Shown here piece after piece: positions 15,176 through 24,157 of a DNA stretch of 64,000 nucleotides (positions are counted from its first letter, which is position 1; each line of letters opens with the position of its first letter). Source of the stretch: an uncultured Victivallales bacterium (GTDB lineage Bacteria > Verrucomicrobiota > Lentisphaeria > Oligosphaerales > JAFGRS01). The notes under the pieces are model-generated. The model was given only the letters and a program-made list of their open reading frames with translations, made no database searches and was not told the origin of the DNA. The stretch is taken from contig CAILUI010000084.1 in NCBI GenBank assembly GCA_903837355.1, positions 1-64,000 of the forward strand, given 5' to 3'. The position numbers and the translations under genes were made by a program.

Positions 15176-17902
15176 TCAATAAAACAGCAGCTCCGACGCA
15201 TCCCCGGCGGGAAGGGTCAGCGTCAGACCCGCGGCCATGAGCTCGGCGCCGCGCTGGCTGACGGCCGGATTCGAGCCGTCAGCGAAGTTGAGACGATAGG
15301 TCTGCGAAGCCTGCAACCCTTTCAGCCGTACCGTCTGCGTGACGGCCGCAGCAGCGGGCTTGAAGAGGTAGACCACGCCCCTGCCGGTGGCCGGATCGTG
15401 GTACTGGATGCCGTCCCAGGCGCAGTCGTCGGGACGCGGCAGGATGTGGTAAAGGTCGGCGACGCGCAGCAGCGGCCGGATGCGTTCCTTGTAGGTGTCG
15501 ACACAGGCGCGAACCGCGGCCCTCTCCTCGGGCGTCCAGGGATCGCTGCCGTTGCCGCCATTGGGGGCGTCCAGGAACCACTCCGGCGCACCCATCGACG
15601 TCGAGCGGAAAGCGAATCGCATACCCGCCACGCCGCGGGGCCGGAAACGGCCGTCGGTGCTGCCCAGGTGCCCCTCGAGCTGGACCGAGTGGAAGGCGAA
15701 CGAACTGTCGTAGAAGGCCTGCCGGACATGCAATGCCGAATAGGTGTCCGAGGTGAAAATCTTGACGCTACGCCGCATGGCCCCGTAGTCCTTGATGCGC
15801 CCGCCGCCAGAGCAGTTCTCCCACTGGAACCCGGGGATCTCACGCGCCAGCGTGTCGACCATCCCGTAGAAACCAAGGGTGGCCGCGTAGGAGGCGCCGA
15901 TGACCTCGCCGCGAGTGCAGTCCGAACGCCAGAGGTCGGCGCGGTACTCCGTGAACAGCCGCCGAATGCGGGCCGCACGTTGCCGGCACGCCTCGGGGTT
16001 GGCCATGTCGAGGGCATCGGTCCAGTAGAGGCCGAAGCGCAGTCCCTGGCTGTGGGCATAGTCCGCCGCCTTGCCCATACCCAAGCCCCAGTCGACCTGA
16101 TCGGAGTCAGGCTCATCGCCCTGCCACCAGGCAACATCAATCATGACCTCCTCGAACCCCAGTGGCGCGATATCGTCGATGAGCGGGTAGTACTTTGCCT
16201 CTACCGGATCCCAACTGCCCGGCGTCTTGCCCGTGGCCCCAAACGCGTTCCACTGCACCTTCGGCGTGCTCGGATCGTCGCGCAGAATGGCTGGAACCCC
16301 ATAGCGGAAAAGCCAACGCCGCAGACGGTTACCGGCATCATCCAGATCGCCCTGATAGGCACCGATGAAGCCAGACGGTACGGCGAACGTCGCTCCGGGA
16401 GCGACCTCCAGGCGCCGGTCGGCCGCACCGCCGCGCAGGCGCACAGCCGGTCCTGCGGCGCCGGCCAGCGTCATCGTCTCGATCCGGCAGAAACTCCACT
16501 CCAGACCCACGTAGAGTCCGTGTCGCCCACCCGCATCAAGCACAACATAGGGGATAAACTCCCCGCCGGGAGTCGTCCGCACCGTCTGCCGCACGCCGGC
16601 GGGAACGGCGGTGAGTGAGACCTGGTAGACGCCCACCGGGTCCGGAGTGATGCCGTCGCTGTGGAAGCTCCACAGAGCGGACGCGCCGGTCAGGTCCAGA
16701 TCGAAGGTCGGCTGGCCATGCAGGATCAGCGCCTGCGCCGAGCGGTTCGTGATGGTCAGACGGTGCTGAACCGGGCCGGGGCCCGCGCACGCCCACCATT
16801 CCGATACGGCCTCCAGCGCGGGCTCCGCACAGGCGAAGCGCAGAGTCAGACCTCGGCCATCGCGGTCGTCGCTGGCCGCGTCCACGAACTGCCAACGCAG
16901 CCTGGCAGCCTCGCCAGCGACCTCGACCTGCGACGGCAGGCCTGAGGCCACGGGCGTGCCAATCCAGTTGTGCCCCGCGGCCGGACTGGACAACTCGCTG
17001 ACGACCAGCGCCCCGCCCGCCGTCACCCCGAGCGTCAACCGCGTGTCGGCGGTGGCCAGCGTCCAGGACTGCGGCAAGGCCCCGGCCGGCGGGCGCGGCG
17101 TGGCGTCAAGGCGCTGCGCGAGCCGCGCGCGGGGCGCCGCCGGGTCGATCCCTGCATGCGCAAAGTCGACCACCGCCCGGCCCCAGATGCGGACGTCCGC
17201 GATGCGGCCCCGGAAGCAGCGCTCCGCTCCCGTATAGCCAAGCCCAATGCGCACCGGCAGCGGCCCCGGCTGAGCCGGGGCGAGGTCCGCTTGGCTGGCG
17301 GCAAGTACACCGTCCAGGTAGAGGCGCAGATCTGCCTGCGTCCTCACCAAGGCCACGTGCTGCCACTGGCCCGGCACCAAGGAGACGGGTTCCGTAAGCA
17401 CCCAGCGCCCACCCCCGGCACCGTAGGCCGCATAGACGTCGTTGGCGTTCGCACCATCCTGCTGCAACACGAAACCAAGCCCTGTACTGACGTGGTTCCC
17501 GAGGATATCCGCATGCTGGTTCTGCTGAGTTGCGGGGTTGACCCAGCACTCGACGGTGAACTCGGCGCCCAGTTCTTCCTGCCGAAGCCCCGTATCGACC
17601 CAACTGCTGCCGTCGAATACCGCGCACTGTCCCTGCCTTCCGGCGCCGAACGCGACCACGCCGTGGGCCGTGACCGAGCGCTGCGCTCCCGAGGTGTCCG
17701 TCAGGTCCCCGTCAAGACGCAGTTCCAGCAGCAGCCCCGAGCGCTCCGAGGTCCCCACGGCCGCGTCCTCCTTCACCTCAGCAGCGCCAGCCATGCTGAC
17801 CCAGAGAGCCCCGAACGCCAACGCCGTAGCAGGGCCGACAACACGACGCCATACCGACTGGGGAGACCCGCAACGACCACTGTTAGCAGGAAAGTATGAC
17901 AT
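15176..17902 (-). CDS. Secreted LamG-like plus GH36-like alpha-galactosidase-type protein
   Basis: A 908-residue exported protein. The ATG at 17902 gives a signal sequence ending near VSMAGA-A; an in-frame ATG at 17929 is an alternative. Residues about 57-255 form a concanavalin-like LamG domain (FTVECWVNP, GQWQHVALVRTQADLRLYLDG, GRIADVRIWGRAV). The rest matches the GH36/melibiase clan: an N-terminal sandwich, then a barrel with VMIDVAWWQGDE, LRFGLYWTDALDM, RADLWRSDCTRGEV, FQWENCSGGGRIKDYG and VKIFTSDTYSALHVRQ. The Asp in LWRSD is the candidate nucleophile and the Asp in FTSD the candidate acid/base, in place of the usual KWDxN and WTSDN. Likely acts on alpha-galactosides or related glycans outside the cytoplasm. 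Confidence 0.83.
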   Translation of the reverse strand: MSYFPANSGRCGSPQSVWRRVVGPATALAFGALWVSMAGAAEVKEDAAVGTSERSGLLLELRLDGDLTDTSGAQRSVTAHGVVAFGAGRQGQCAVFDGSSWVDTGLRQEELGAEFTVECWVNPATQQNQHADILGNHVSTGLGFVLQQDGANANDVYAAYGAGGGRWVLTEPVSLVPGQWQHVALVRTQADLRLYLDGVLAASQADLAPAQPGPLPVRIGLGYTGAERCFRGRIADVRIWGRAVVDFAHAGIDPAAPRARLAQRLDATPRPPAGALPQSWTLATADTRLTLGVTAGGALVVSELSSPAAGHNWIGTPVASGLPSQVEVAGEAARLRWQFVDAASDDRDGRGLTLRFACAEPALEAVSEWWACAGPGPVQHRLTITNRSAQALILHGQPTFDLDLTGASALWSFHSDGITPDPVGVYQVSLTAVPAGVRQTVRTTPGGEFIPYVVLDAGGRHGLYVGLEWSFCRIETMTLAGAAGPAVRLRGGAADRRLEVAPGATFAVPSGFIGAYQGDLDDAGNRLRRWLFRYGVPAILRDDPSTPKVQWNAFGATGKTPGSWDPVEAKYYPLIDDIAPLGFEEVMIDVAWWQGDEPDSDQVDWGLGMGKAADYAHSQGLRFGLYWTDALDMANPEACRQRAARIRRLFTEYRADLWRSDCTRGEVIGASYAATLGFYGMVDTLAREIPGFQWENCSGGGRIKDYGAMRRSVKIFTSDTYSALHVRQAFYDSSFAFHSVQLEGHLGSTDGRFRPRGVAGMRFAFRSTSMGAPEWFLDAPNGGNGSDPWTPEERAAVRACVDTYKERIRPLLRVADLYHILPRPDDCAWDGIQYHDPATGRGVVYLFKPAAAAVTQTVRLKGLQASQTYRLNFADGSNPAVSQRGAELMAAGLTLTLPAGDASELLFY

Positions 17903-18294
17903 GGAAATGGCTCGAGCCTGCAACCCCATCCTCTGGGTGTGATCCGCTTAGGAACGGCGATCTGCGCGTCCCTACCTGATACGATACTGCTCAGGGCGAT
18001 GCCGTGCTCGCGACTCGCAGCCTGCAAGCCGCGCGCCGGCAAGGCCCGCCCAGGAACGCCTCACGGCGTCACTGCCAACCCCAACCCGCACAACCAGGAG
18101 CCTGGCGCGAAGTGAGCCCTTGAGGTATCTCCCCGCCAGATTCGGACACGCGAGCACCCTGCGGATCGTTGGCGTGGGCTTGCAGTCGGCGCCTTGGCGG
18201 GGTAACATAGTCGCCATGAGTGTCGCCGCGCCTTTCCGGCCGTCCCGCACCGGGACCGCCAGCAGCCGCGGCTTCAGTGGAGGACAAACACACG
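17903..18294. other. 392-bp divergent intergenic region
   Basis: It lies between the GH36-like gene (- strand) and the repeat protein (+ strand), so it must hold two promoters, but I could not assign boxes with confidence. The only firm signal is the gtggagga ribosome binding site (18277-18284) before the start at 18295. No gene is seen. Confidence 0.4.
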
Positions 18295-18813
18295 ATGAGA
18301 CTCACACTCTGGGCAACAGTGCTTCTCCTGGGTATGGCGGTCGTGGGCGCCGACCTCGAACCCTATGAGGCTAAAGTCCGCACACCGACGGAACCGGACA
18401 CCCTCGACATGGTCCATGCCCGTAGCGATGCGGACGCCCGCATTGTGTTGCGGCAACGGTATCCGGCCTGTACCATCCTCTCGCTGCGGCGCCTCGAGCG
18501 ACAGAACGGCTACGACTGGTATGTGGCGCGCGCCAGCGTGGCCGGAGCCAACGTCGTTGATACCGCCCTGGCCAAGGGCTCTGGCCAGGCCCGACGCATC
18601 TTCACGGCCCGCTTCCCTGGCAGCAATATCGTCAGCCTGACCAAACTCCCGCCAACCGACCGTTACTCCCTCTTCACCTGTACGCTCCACGGCGCCGACC
18701 GCAAGGTCTTCCGGGACGTCGTCTTCGCGGCCGGATCCGGCAACGCCCGCAAGGCACTGCAGGCCCGCTATCCAGAAGCACGCATCGCCAGCCTTACCGA
18801 AACTGCCGGATGA
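18295..18813 (+). CDS. Small secreted protein of about 52-residue repeats, unknown function
   Basis: A 172-residue protein. The ATG at 18295 follows gtggagga by 10 bases and starts a signal peptide (LTLWATVLLLGMAVVGA). The mature part is about two and a half copies of one unit. Its core, x-A-R-x5-(R)-Y/F-P-x3-I-x-S-L, appears at residues 48-64, 99-115 and 151-167. Between cores come matching strands Y-x-W-Y-x-A-x-x-x-x-G-A and a helix D-x-x-x-A-x-G-S-G. I do not recognise the family. Upstream of a polyprenyl sugar transferase, it could belong to the envelope or polysaccharide programme, but nothing in the sequence proves this. Confidence 0.75.
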   Translation: MRLTLWATVLLLGMAVVGADLEPYEAKVRTPTEPDTLDMVHARSDADARIVLRQRYPACTILSLRRLERQNGYDWYVARASVAGANVVDTALAKGSGQARRIFTARFPGSNIVSLTKLPPTDRYSLFTCTLHGADRKVFRDVVFAAGSGNARKALQARYPEARIASLTETAG

Positions 18814-18876
18814 CGCCCACTAGGCCGAGAGATACCACCGCCGCTGTCGCAGACCCGACGTAATGTACGCGATGCC

Positions 18877-20358
18877 ATGCTCCGCAAACCCATGCTAACG
18901 AACGAACGGGGCCCAGCGCCCGCCACAGACGCTACACCCGCACTGGCAGTGGCGGCGCGGGCAGTATCTGCGCCCTGTCCGCAATCCCGGTTCGCCGATC
19001 TGTCGTTCCTGCATTCCAGAGGCGGCCTGCGCTGGCGCATCTGGGATTTCGCGGTGGCCGTGGCCGCTTTCTGGATAGCCTTCGCCCTGAGCCCCTACAC
19101 GGAGAAGATGCCGGCGGTCTGGTACCTGCTGACCGTCGGGGCCCTCTACGGCTTCCTGCTCACAACCGTCGCCCGCACCTGCGGGGTGCCACAGCCAGAA
19201 CACGGCGCGTGCGTCTACGAACTGCTGGTGACCAGCCTCCTCGCGGTCGCCATCTCCTATTTCATCTTCAACGCCATCGTTGGACTGACCTTGGTGCGTA
19301 CCTATGGCCGCTACATCGTCGGCATCACCCTCGGGCTCTCCATGCTCGGCGTCGCCGCACCACGCTACGTGCTCGGACGCTTGATGGCGCGCCAGCCCCT
19401 TGGCGTGATGATCTATGGCGCCGGTAGCCAAGGCCGCACTTGCGTCCGCAAGCTACTGACCTCAAAGCTCTTCCGAGTCGTTGGATTTCTCGACCATAAG
19501 GCCGACCTGCGGGGAGCCAGCATCGAGGGCGTACCAGTCCTGGGCCCAATCCAGGAGTGGACCCCGCAGCGCCTCCTCGACCACGGGGTCGCGCTCGTCG
19601 TCCTCTGCGTGCGCTCAAGGCTCATCCGCGAAAATGCTGGTGAACTCGCCAAACTGCGCCGCGGCGGCGTCGAATTGCTGACCCTGGGGGCGCTGTTCGA
19701 ACAGTACTTCAAGACGATTGAGGTCGACTGCGACTCGCTGCCGCTCCTCGCCTCCCGGCCACTCATCCTGCACAACTCGCCCAACCTCGTGGCCAAACGG
19801 CTTCTCGATCTGGCCGTGGCCAGCACCGCCCTGATTCTAACCCTACCCCTCTGGCCGCTGCTCGCGCTGCTGATCAGGCTGGACAGCCGCGGTCCGGCCC
19901 TCTTCCGCCAAACCCGCGTACGCCGTCACGGCGAACTCTTCACCATCTACAAGTTCCGCACCATGTGCCTGGACGCAGAGAAGGACGGTGCGCAGTGGGC
20001 CGCCGTCGACGATCCGCGGGTGACACGCCTGGGACGGCTGCTACGCCTGACGCGCCTGGACGAACTGCCGCAGCTCTGGAACGTGGTCAAGGGCGATATG
20101 TCCCTCGTCGGTCCCCGGCCCGAGCGCCCCGAATTCGTCGAACACCTCTCCCGCAGCATCCCGTTCTATGATCAGCGCCACCTGCTGCCACCGGGCTTGA
20201 CCGGCTGGGCCCAGATCCTCTACCGCTATGGCGCCAGCGAGGAGGACGCCAGACACAAGCTGGCCTACGACCTTTACTACATCCGAAACATGTCGCTGAG
20301 CCTCGATCTGGAGATCCTGCTGCGCACGGTGCCGCTGCTGATGAGGGGAAGCCGCTAG
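18877..20358 (+). CDS. Exopolysaccharide polyprenyl glycosylphosphotransferase
   Basis: A 493-residue membrane enzyme that should transfer the first sugar-1-phosphate to undecaprenyl phosphate. The N-terminal half has four to five membrane helices and a Rossmann-like CoA-binding domain ([19 protein letters not shown] near 174-192). The C-terminal bacterial sugar transferase domain has one helix, then [57 protein letters not shown] and the end [16 protein letters not shown]. The pattern is that of the PEP-CTERM/XrtA-associated polyprenyl glycosylphosphotransferases (TIGR03013/TIGR03025 type). It is separated from the main EPS cluster by about 10 kb but is the only initiating transferase in the window. 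Confidence 0.92.
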   Translation: MLRKPMLTNERGPAPATDATPALAVAARAVSAPCPQSRFADLSFLHSRGGLRWRIWDFAVAVAAFWIAFALSPYTEKMPAVWYLLTVGALYGFLLTTVARTCGVPQPEHGACVYELLVTSLLAVAISYFIFNAIVGLTLVRTYGRYIVGITLGLSMLGVAAPRYVLGRLMARQPLGVMIYGAGSQGRTCVRKLLTSKLFRVVGFLDHKADLRGASIEGVPVLGPIQEWTPQRLLDHGVALVVLCVRSRLIRENAGELAKLRRGGVELLTLGALFEQYFKTIEVDCDSLPLLASRPLILHNSPNLVAKRLLDLAVASTALILTLPLWPLLALLIRLDSRGPALFRQTRVRRHGELFTIYKFRTMCLDAEKDGAQWAAVDDPRVTRLGRLLRLTRLDELPQLWNVVKGDMSLVGPRPERPEFVEHLSRSIPFYDQRHLLPPGLTGWAQILYRYGASEEDARHKLAYDLYYIRNMSLSLDLEILLRTVPLLMRGSR

Positions 20359-20419
20359 GCTTCGGAACCCGCAGGCTTGGCAGGGCCGAAAAAAAGACAC
20401 GGGGCCGGGGCTGCCGCAC

Positions 20420-20448
20420 TTGCCTTCCCCCCGCTAGCGTGCTACCGT
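20420..20448 (+). promoter_or_regulatory. Possible sigma-70-like promoter before the lipoprotein pair
   Basis: TTGCCT at 20420-20425 and TACCGT at 20443-20448 are separated by 17 bases, with 4/6 and 3/6 matches to the consensus. It stands 99 bases before the lipoprotein start. Weak by sequence alone. Confidence 0.25.
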
Positions 20449-20547
20449 GATTGTGTGTGGACGATTGGTGTAGGGGCTGCCCCAAGCATGGGATGTGTTT
20501 GTTTAGGCGTGTCCTACGTGAATGGAGAAGGGCAAGGAGGTCACCTG

Positions 20548-21186
20548 ATGAGAGTGTTACTGGTCGCCGTACCCATTGGGATGCTGCTGCTGGGGTGTGC
20601 ACAAGTCCCCAAGCCATCTACCTATCCGTTGACCTACCAGCAGAAGATGCAGGCGGCCCATCACTGGGACTTGCTGGCCAAGGAGGTCGCCCAAAAAGTA
20701 GTTAGCGAGCAAGGGAATCTGGGAACCAGCGGAGTCTATGTACCTCCTGGAAAGGGCGTCTTTGGGGCTGCCTACAGCAGCTTGGTCATGACCGAACTGG
20801 CCAACTCTGGCGTGACCCTCGCGGCGTCACCGCAGGGAGCGGCCGTGTTGGGCGTAGAGGTCCAGTTGATTCAGTACCGGGCCAAGTGGCCGGATCGGGC
20901 AAACCGCCGTAATCCCGGCTTCTGGACCGCCGTCGGGACGATCGTCCGCTGCGCCGACTACATGACCTTCAACATGGTCATCCCTGCCGGCGTGGCGATG
21001 GACCTCATGGAGGGTACCACGACGACCCTGAGCAAACATGAGGTCGTGGTCACCACCTCCCTGCAGAAAGACGGGCAATACCTGATGCGGTTGTCCAGTA
21101 TCTACTACGTCAATGACGCGGATCGCGGGCAGTACGCTCCCAGCGTGCCCGGCATCCCGAAGACTCTGGAGGTTGTCGCCCAATGA
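20548..21186 (+). CDS. Lipoprotein preceding the FlgO-like protein
   Basis: A 212-residue exported lipoprotein with lipobox LLG-C17. The ATG at 20548 has a perfect aaggaggt ribosome binding site 5 bases upstream, which settles the start. The mature protein contains TYQQKMQAAHHWDLLAKEVAQKV, VYVPPGKGVFGAAYSSLVMTELANSGV and a strand-rich end. This pattern is seen in lipoproteins paired with FlgO-domain proteins, in which a short helix is followed by a beta-rich domain. It is followed by the FlgO-like gene with a start region overlapping its stop, so the two are an operon. The molecular function is not known; an outer-membrane or periplasmic assembly role is a guess. Confidence 0.75.
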   Translation: MRVLLVAVPIGMLLLGCAQVPKPSTYPLTYQQKMQAAHHWDLLAKEVAQKVVSEQGNLGTSGVYVPPGKGVFGAAYSSLVMTELANSGVTLAASPQGAAVLGVEVQLIQYRAKWPDRANRRNPGFWTAVGTIVRCADYMTFNMVIPAGVAMDLMEGTTTTLSKHEVVVTTSLQKDGQYLMRLSSIYYVNDADRGQYAPSVPGIPKTLEVVAQ

Positions 21187-21197
21187 AGGAGACGGTC

Positions 21198-21839
21198 ATG
21201 TCAAACCTCAGAGCCATCACCTCATGCACTGTGGCTGCAGGCCTGTTCGCCATGCTGACGGGCTGCATGTCGCCGATGCACTCCAGCCGGAACCTGCTGC
21301 GCACGAGCCAGCAGGCCGCCGATAGGCTGGCCAAGAACATCGAGCAGCCTCTGGTTCCGGGCGAGGGCAGCATCCTCGTCGCAAGCTTCGTCAACGTCGA
21401 TGATATGAACGACTCCTCCTCCTTCGGGAGAATCGCGTCTGAGCAGATCGCTTCGGCTCTGGCGCGCGAGCCGCACATGTTCCCGGTGGTCGAGGTCAGG
21501 CTGCGCGAGAACATCTTCCTCAAGGAACAGGCCGGCGAGTTCCTGCTCTCACGGGAAGCTATGGACGTCAGCAAGAAGCACGACGCACAGGCTCTGCTGG
21601 TAGGTACCTATGCGGTCGGCCATGAGTCCGTCTATATCTCGGCACGGCTGGTGAATCCGGTCAGCAATCAGATCGTGTCGTCCTACGACTTCAACGTACG
21701 CCTCGATGACAACACCAAGACCTTGGTGGGTTACAAGCGCATCCACCGTGCCAGTTGGTGGAACCGTATCTGGGGCGGTAAGGATGTCTGGAGCAAGGCC
21801 AACCGCGAGTACTACAAGTACTACCCGGACAACCTCTGA
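21198..21839 (+). CDS. FlgO-like outer-membrane lipoprotein
   Basis: A 213-residue lipoprotein with lipobox LTG-C23. The ATG at 21198 follows gaaggaga by 6 bases; an earlier ATG at 21183 overlaps the previous stop and is less well placed. Residues about 40-175 match the FlgO domain: AADRLAKNIEQPL, ILVASFVNVDDMNDSSSFGRIASEQIASAL, VVEVRLRENIFL, SKKHDAQALLVGTYAVGHESVYISARLVNP and SSYDFNVRLD. In Vibrio, FlgO is an outer-membrane protein tied to the flagellum, but here no flagellar gene is nearby, so a general envelope role is more likely. A terminator follows. Confidence 0.82.
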   Translation: MSNLRAITSCTVAAGLFAMLTGCMSPMHSSRNLLRTSQQAADRLAKNIEQPLVPGEGSILVASFVNVDDMNDSSSFGRIASEQIASALAREPHMFPVVEVRLRENIFLKEQAGEFLLSREAMDVSKKHDAQALLVGTYAVGHESVYISARLVNPVSNQIVSSYDFNVRLDDNTKTLVGYKRIHRASWWNRIWGGKDVWSKANREYYKYYPDNL

Positions 21840-21877
21840 TCCGGGCACTCTGGCCCGCCTGCCATGACGCAACGCAT

Positions 21878-21917
21878 TGCCTGCCGGGAGATCCTCGGAG
21901 ACCTCGGCAGGCATTTT
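21878..21917 (+). terminator. Rho-independent terminator after the FlgO-like gene
   Basis: The arm tgcctgcc (21878-21885) pairs with ggcaggca (21906-21913), extended by gggag/ctc, and is followed by tttt. It is placed 39 bases after the stop at 21839. Confidence 0.7.
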
Positions 21918-21946
21918 CGTTCCTGCCGAAGAGGGAGACAGGTCAC

Positions 21947-22849
21947 ATGCCGCGACCATCCGTGACCGTTCTGCTGCTGCTGCTGACACTGCTCGGCAAC
22001 CTGTACGCAGACCGCCTCACCGGCACCGTTAACGAGGTCCAGGACGGTGACACCCTCAGTGTCGACGCTGGTGCTGGGGGTGTACGCGTCATCCGCCTCC
22101 ACGGCATCGACTGCCCGGAAGGCGGCCAGGCCTACACCGAGGAGGCGCGTGATGTCGTTGCGACGCGCTGCCTCGGTCAGGCGGTAGAGGTCCAGGTACG
22201 AAGTGTCGACCGCGCCGGCAGGTCGGTAGCCTCGGTCATCCTGCCAGACGGTAGCGACCTCGCCTTGGCCTTGGTCGAGGGCGGTTACGCCTGGTGCTAC
22301 CCGGCGCACGGTCCAGTTCCCGAAGCCTTTCGGGCTGCCGAGGTTATCGCCCGACATGAACGCCTCGGGCTCTGGCAGGACCTGCAGCCCGTCGAGCCTT
22401 GGAAGTGGAAACCTAACGCCACGGCACCCGCCGCGGTGCCGCCGACTACTCTGCCCGGCGAGATCACGCAGGTCGCCGATGGCGACTCGCTCACGCTCAA
22501 GACGGCGGACGGCAAGGAGCATGCCCTACGGCTCTACGGCGTTGACGCACCAGAGGGGGGGCGCCCGTTCTCCGAAGCCGCCAGCGCCTTCGTGGCCACG
22601 GCGACCTTGGGTAGCACGGTCACGGCGCAGGAACTCGGCCCGCCGGACAGCCACGGCCGCAAGGTCGCGCGCGTGATCTGCAGTGACGGCCAGGACCTCG
22701 GTCTCGCCCTCGTCACCGCGGGCCTGGCGTGGTGGCAGCCCCAGCAGGCCCCCGACGATGCCCTGCTCCGCGACGCCGAACAGGAGGCTCGCCAAGCGCG
22801 ACGCGGCCTCTGGCAGGATGACAACCCTAAGCCGCCATGGATGAAGTGA
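21947..22849 (+). CDS. Secreted protein with two thermonuclease (SNase) domains
   Basis: A 300-residue exported nuclease-like protein. The signal peptide ends near LGNLYA-D. Domain 1 (about 23-150) has VQDGDTLSVDA, IRLHGIDCPE, YTEEARD and DRAGRSVASV. Domain 2 (about 167-295) has VADGDSLTL, LRLYGVDAPE, FSEAAS and DSHGRKVARV. Both keep the Asp, the two Arg and the Glu that correspond to the active site of staphylococcal nuclease, and both end with the GLWQD motif. The two halves come from a duplication. A Ca-dependent extracellular nuclease is expected from the family. The next gene overlaps its end. Confidence 0.88.
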   Translation: MPRPSVTVLLLLLTLLGNLYADRLTGTVNEVQDGDTLSVDAGAGGVRVIRLHGIDCPEGGQAYTEEARDVVATRCLGQAVEVQVRSVDRAGRSVASVILPDGSDLALALVEGGYAWCYPAHGPVPEAFRAAEVIARHERLGLWQDLQPVEPWKWKPNATAPAAVPPTTLPGEITQVADGDSLTLKTADGKEHALRLYGVDAPEGGRPFSEAASAFVATATLGSTVTAQELGPPDSHGRKVARVICSDGQDLGLALVTAGLAWWQPQQAPDDALLRDAEQEARQARRGLWQDDNPKPPWMK

Positions 22850-23925
22850 GCCGTACGCCCCAAAGACCAACCGGAAGTATGCCGTCGTCCGCGATGCCAG
22901 ACGCAAGCGGACTGACTCGGGACGCGGGGAGTGGCAGCCGGTCAGGCCGTGGCGTAGAGCCGTCCACTCCCAAGCCGTTTACCGCCACGGCGCCCCTGCT
23001 CTCCGTCATCATCCCAACCTACAACAGAGCGGCACTGCTCCCGAATGCCGTGAGCAGTGCCGCCCTGCAGACCCAGGCCCCCGCCCAGATCGTGGTGGTC
23101 GACGACGGGTCAACCGATGAGACCCCTTCTGTCCTGGCTCGCCTGCAGGGCGTCGAGTGGGTGAGCCAGGCGAACCGCGGCCCTTCGGCAGCACGCAATG
23201 GAGGCATGGAAAGGGCACGCGGCGGTTTCATCGCCTTCCTGGATTCGGACGACGCCTGGGACCCGGAGTTCCTCTCTACTCTGGTCAGTCTTCTCCGGGA
23301 GAACCAGGACGTCGGCTTTGCCTTCGCCAACTGGCGTGGAGCCGATGCTTCCGGGGCCGTGACCTACCCGGACTACATGGCTGCTCACCCTTACTACCAC
23401 CACGCCGGCTCCGCATGTGGGCAGGCCTGGCGAACCTTGGACTCGCGGCAGGCCCGGGCGCTGTTCCTGGAGCATTCCGCGGCTCCTTCCTCCGCCGTAG
23501 TCGTGAGGCGCGACTGCGCCGTTGCCTGGGACGAGACGGTCCGCATCGGCGAAGATAACCTCTTCCTCTTGGAGGTGCTGCTCAAGCATCGTTGCGGCTG
23601 CGCCTTCATGACCAAGCCTCTGTGGACGAAGCGAGGCTCGCCCGCTAACCTCTGCGATGGGAACCAGGACGCCAGCGCGTTGGCCCGCCAGCACCTCGCC
23701 ATGGCGGGTGCGCTCCTGAAGCGCCACCGTAGCGCCCTGGATTGGAGCGAGGTCTGCACGGTGCGTCGGGGTATGGCCGCTGACTGGCGTGACTGGGCAT
23801 ACTGGGAGGCCCGAGCGGGGCACCGTCGAGGCGCTCTTGGGCTTTACGGAAGGTCGTTCGTGGCCCTGCCCTCCTGGCGCTCTCTAAGAGGTGCAGCGGG
23901 ACTGCTTTTGCCCCGCCGCTCGTAG
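22837..23925 (+). CDS. Glycosyltransferase family 2
   Basis: A 362-residue cytoplasmic GT-A glycosyltransferase. The first 48 residues are non-conserved and later starts (for example 22879) are possible; the ATG at 22837 overlaps the nuclease stop by 13 bases. The catalytic domain starts with LLSVIIPTYNRAALL, then QIVVVDDGSTDETP, NRGPSAARNGG and FIAFLDSDDAWDPEF, where DSD is the metal-binding DxD. A later acidic segment (VRIGEDNLFLLEVL) supplies the usual catalytic base. Sugar specificity cannot be read. It is likely to add a sugar to a lipid-linked exopolysaccharide repeat. Confidence 0.88.
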   Translation: MDEVSRTPQRPTGSMPSSAMPDASGLTRDAGSGSRSGRGVEPSTPKPFTATAPLLSVIIPTYNRAALLPNAVSSAALQTQAPAQIVVVDDGSTDETPSVLARLQGVEWVSQANRGPSAARNGGMERARGGFIAFLDSDDAWDPEFLSTLVSLLRENQDVGFAFANWRGADASGAVTYPDYMAAHPYYHHAGSACGQAWRTLDSRQARALFLEHSAAPSSAVVVRRDCAVAWDETVRIGEDNLFLLEVLLKHRCGCAFMTKPLWTKRGSPANLCDGNQDASALARQHLAMAGALLKRHRSALDWSEVCTVRRGMAADWRDWAYWEARAGHRRGALGLYGRSFVALPSWRSLRGAAGLLLPRRS

Positions 23926-24157
23926 TGCAGCCGGGCGCAAGAGCCGTTGGCCTGCAGAGCAGCCAAGAGCGTGTATCGTAGGCGCTTTGCCGGCGCCTTC
24001 GGTCCCGGCCGGGCGTCACCACCCGCTGGACTGGCTGGGGGGGGAGGACGAAGTGCCCGCGGAGTCGATGGCGGCCGCCGGTGGGAGCGAGTCTCCCGGT
24101 TCTCGCCCAGGGGATTCGGTTTGTCGCTGAGCGTGGGTGCGGTCTCGAGGTCACGGC

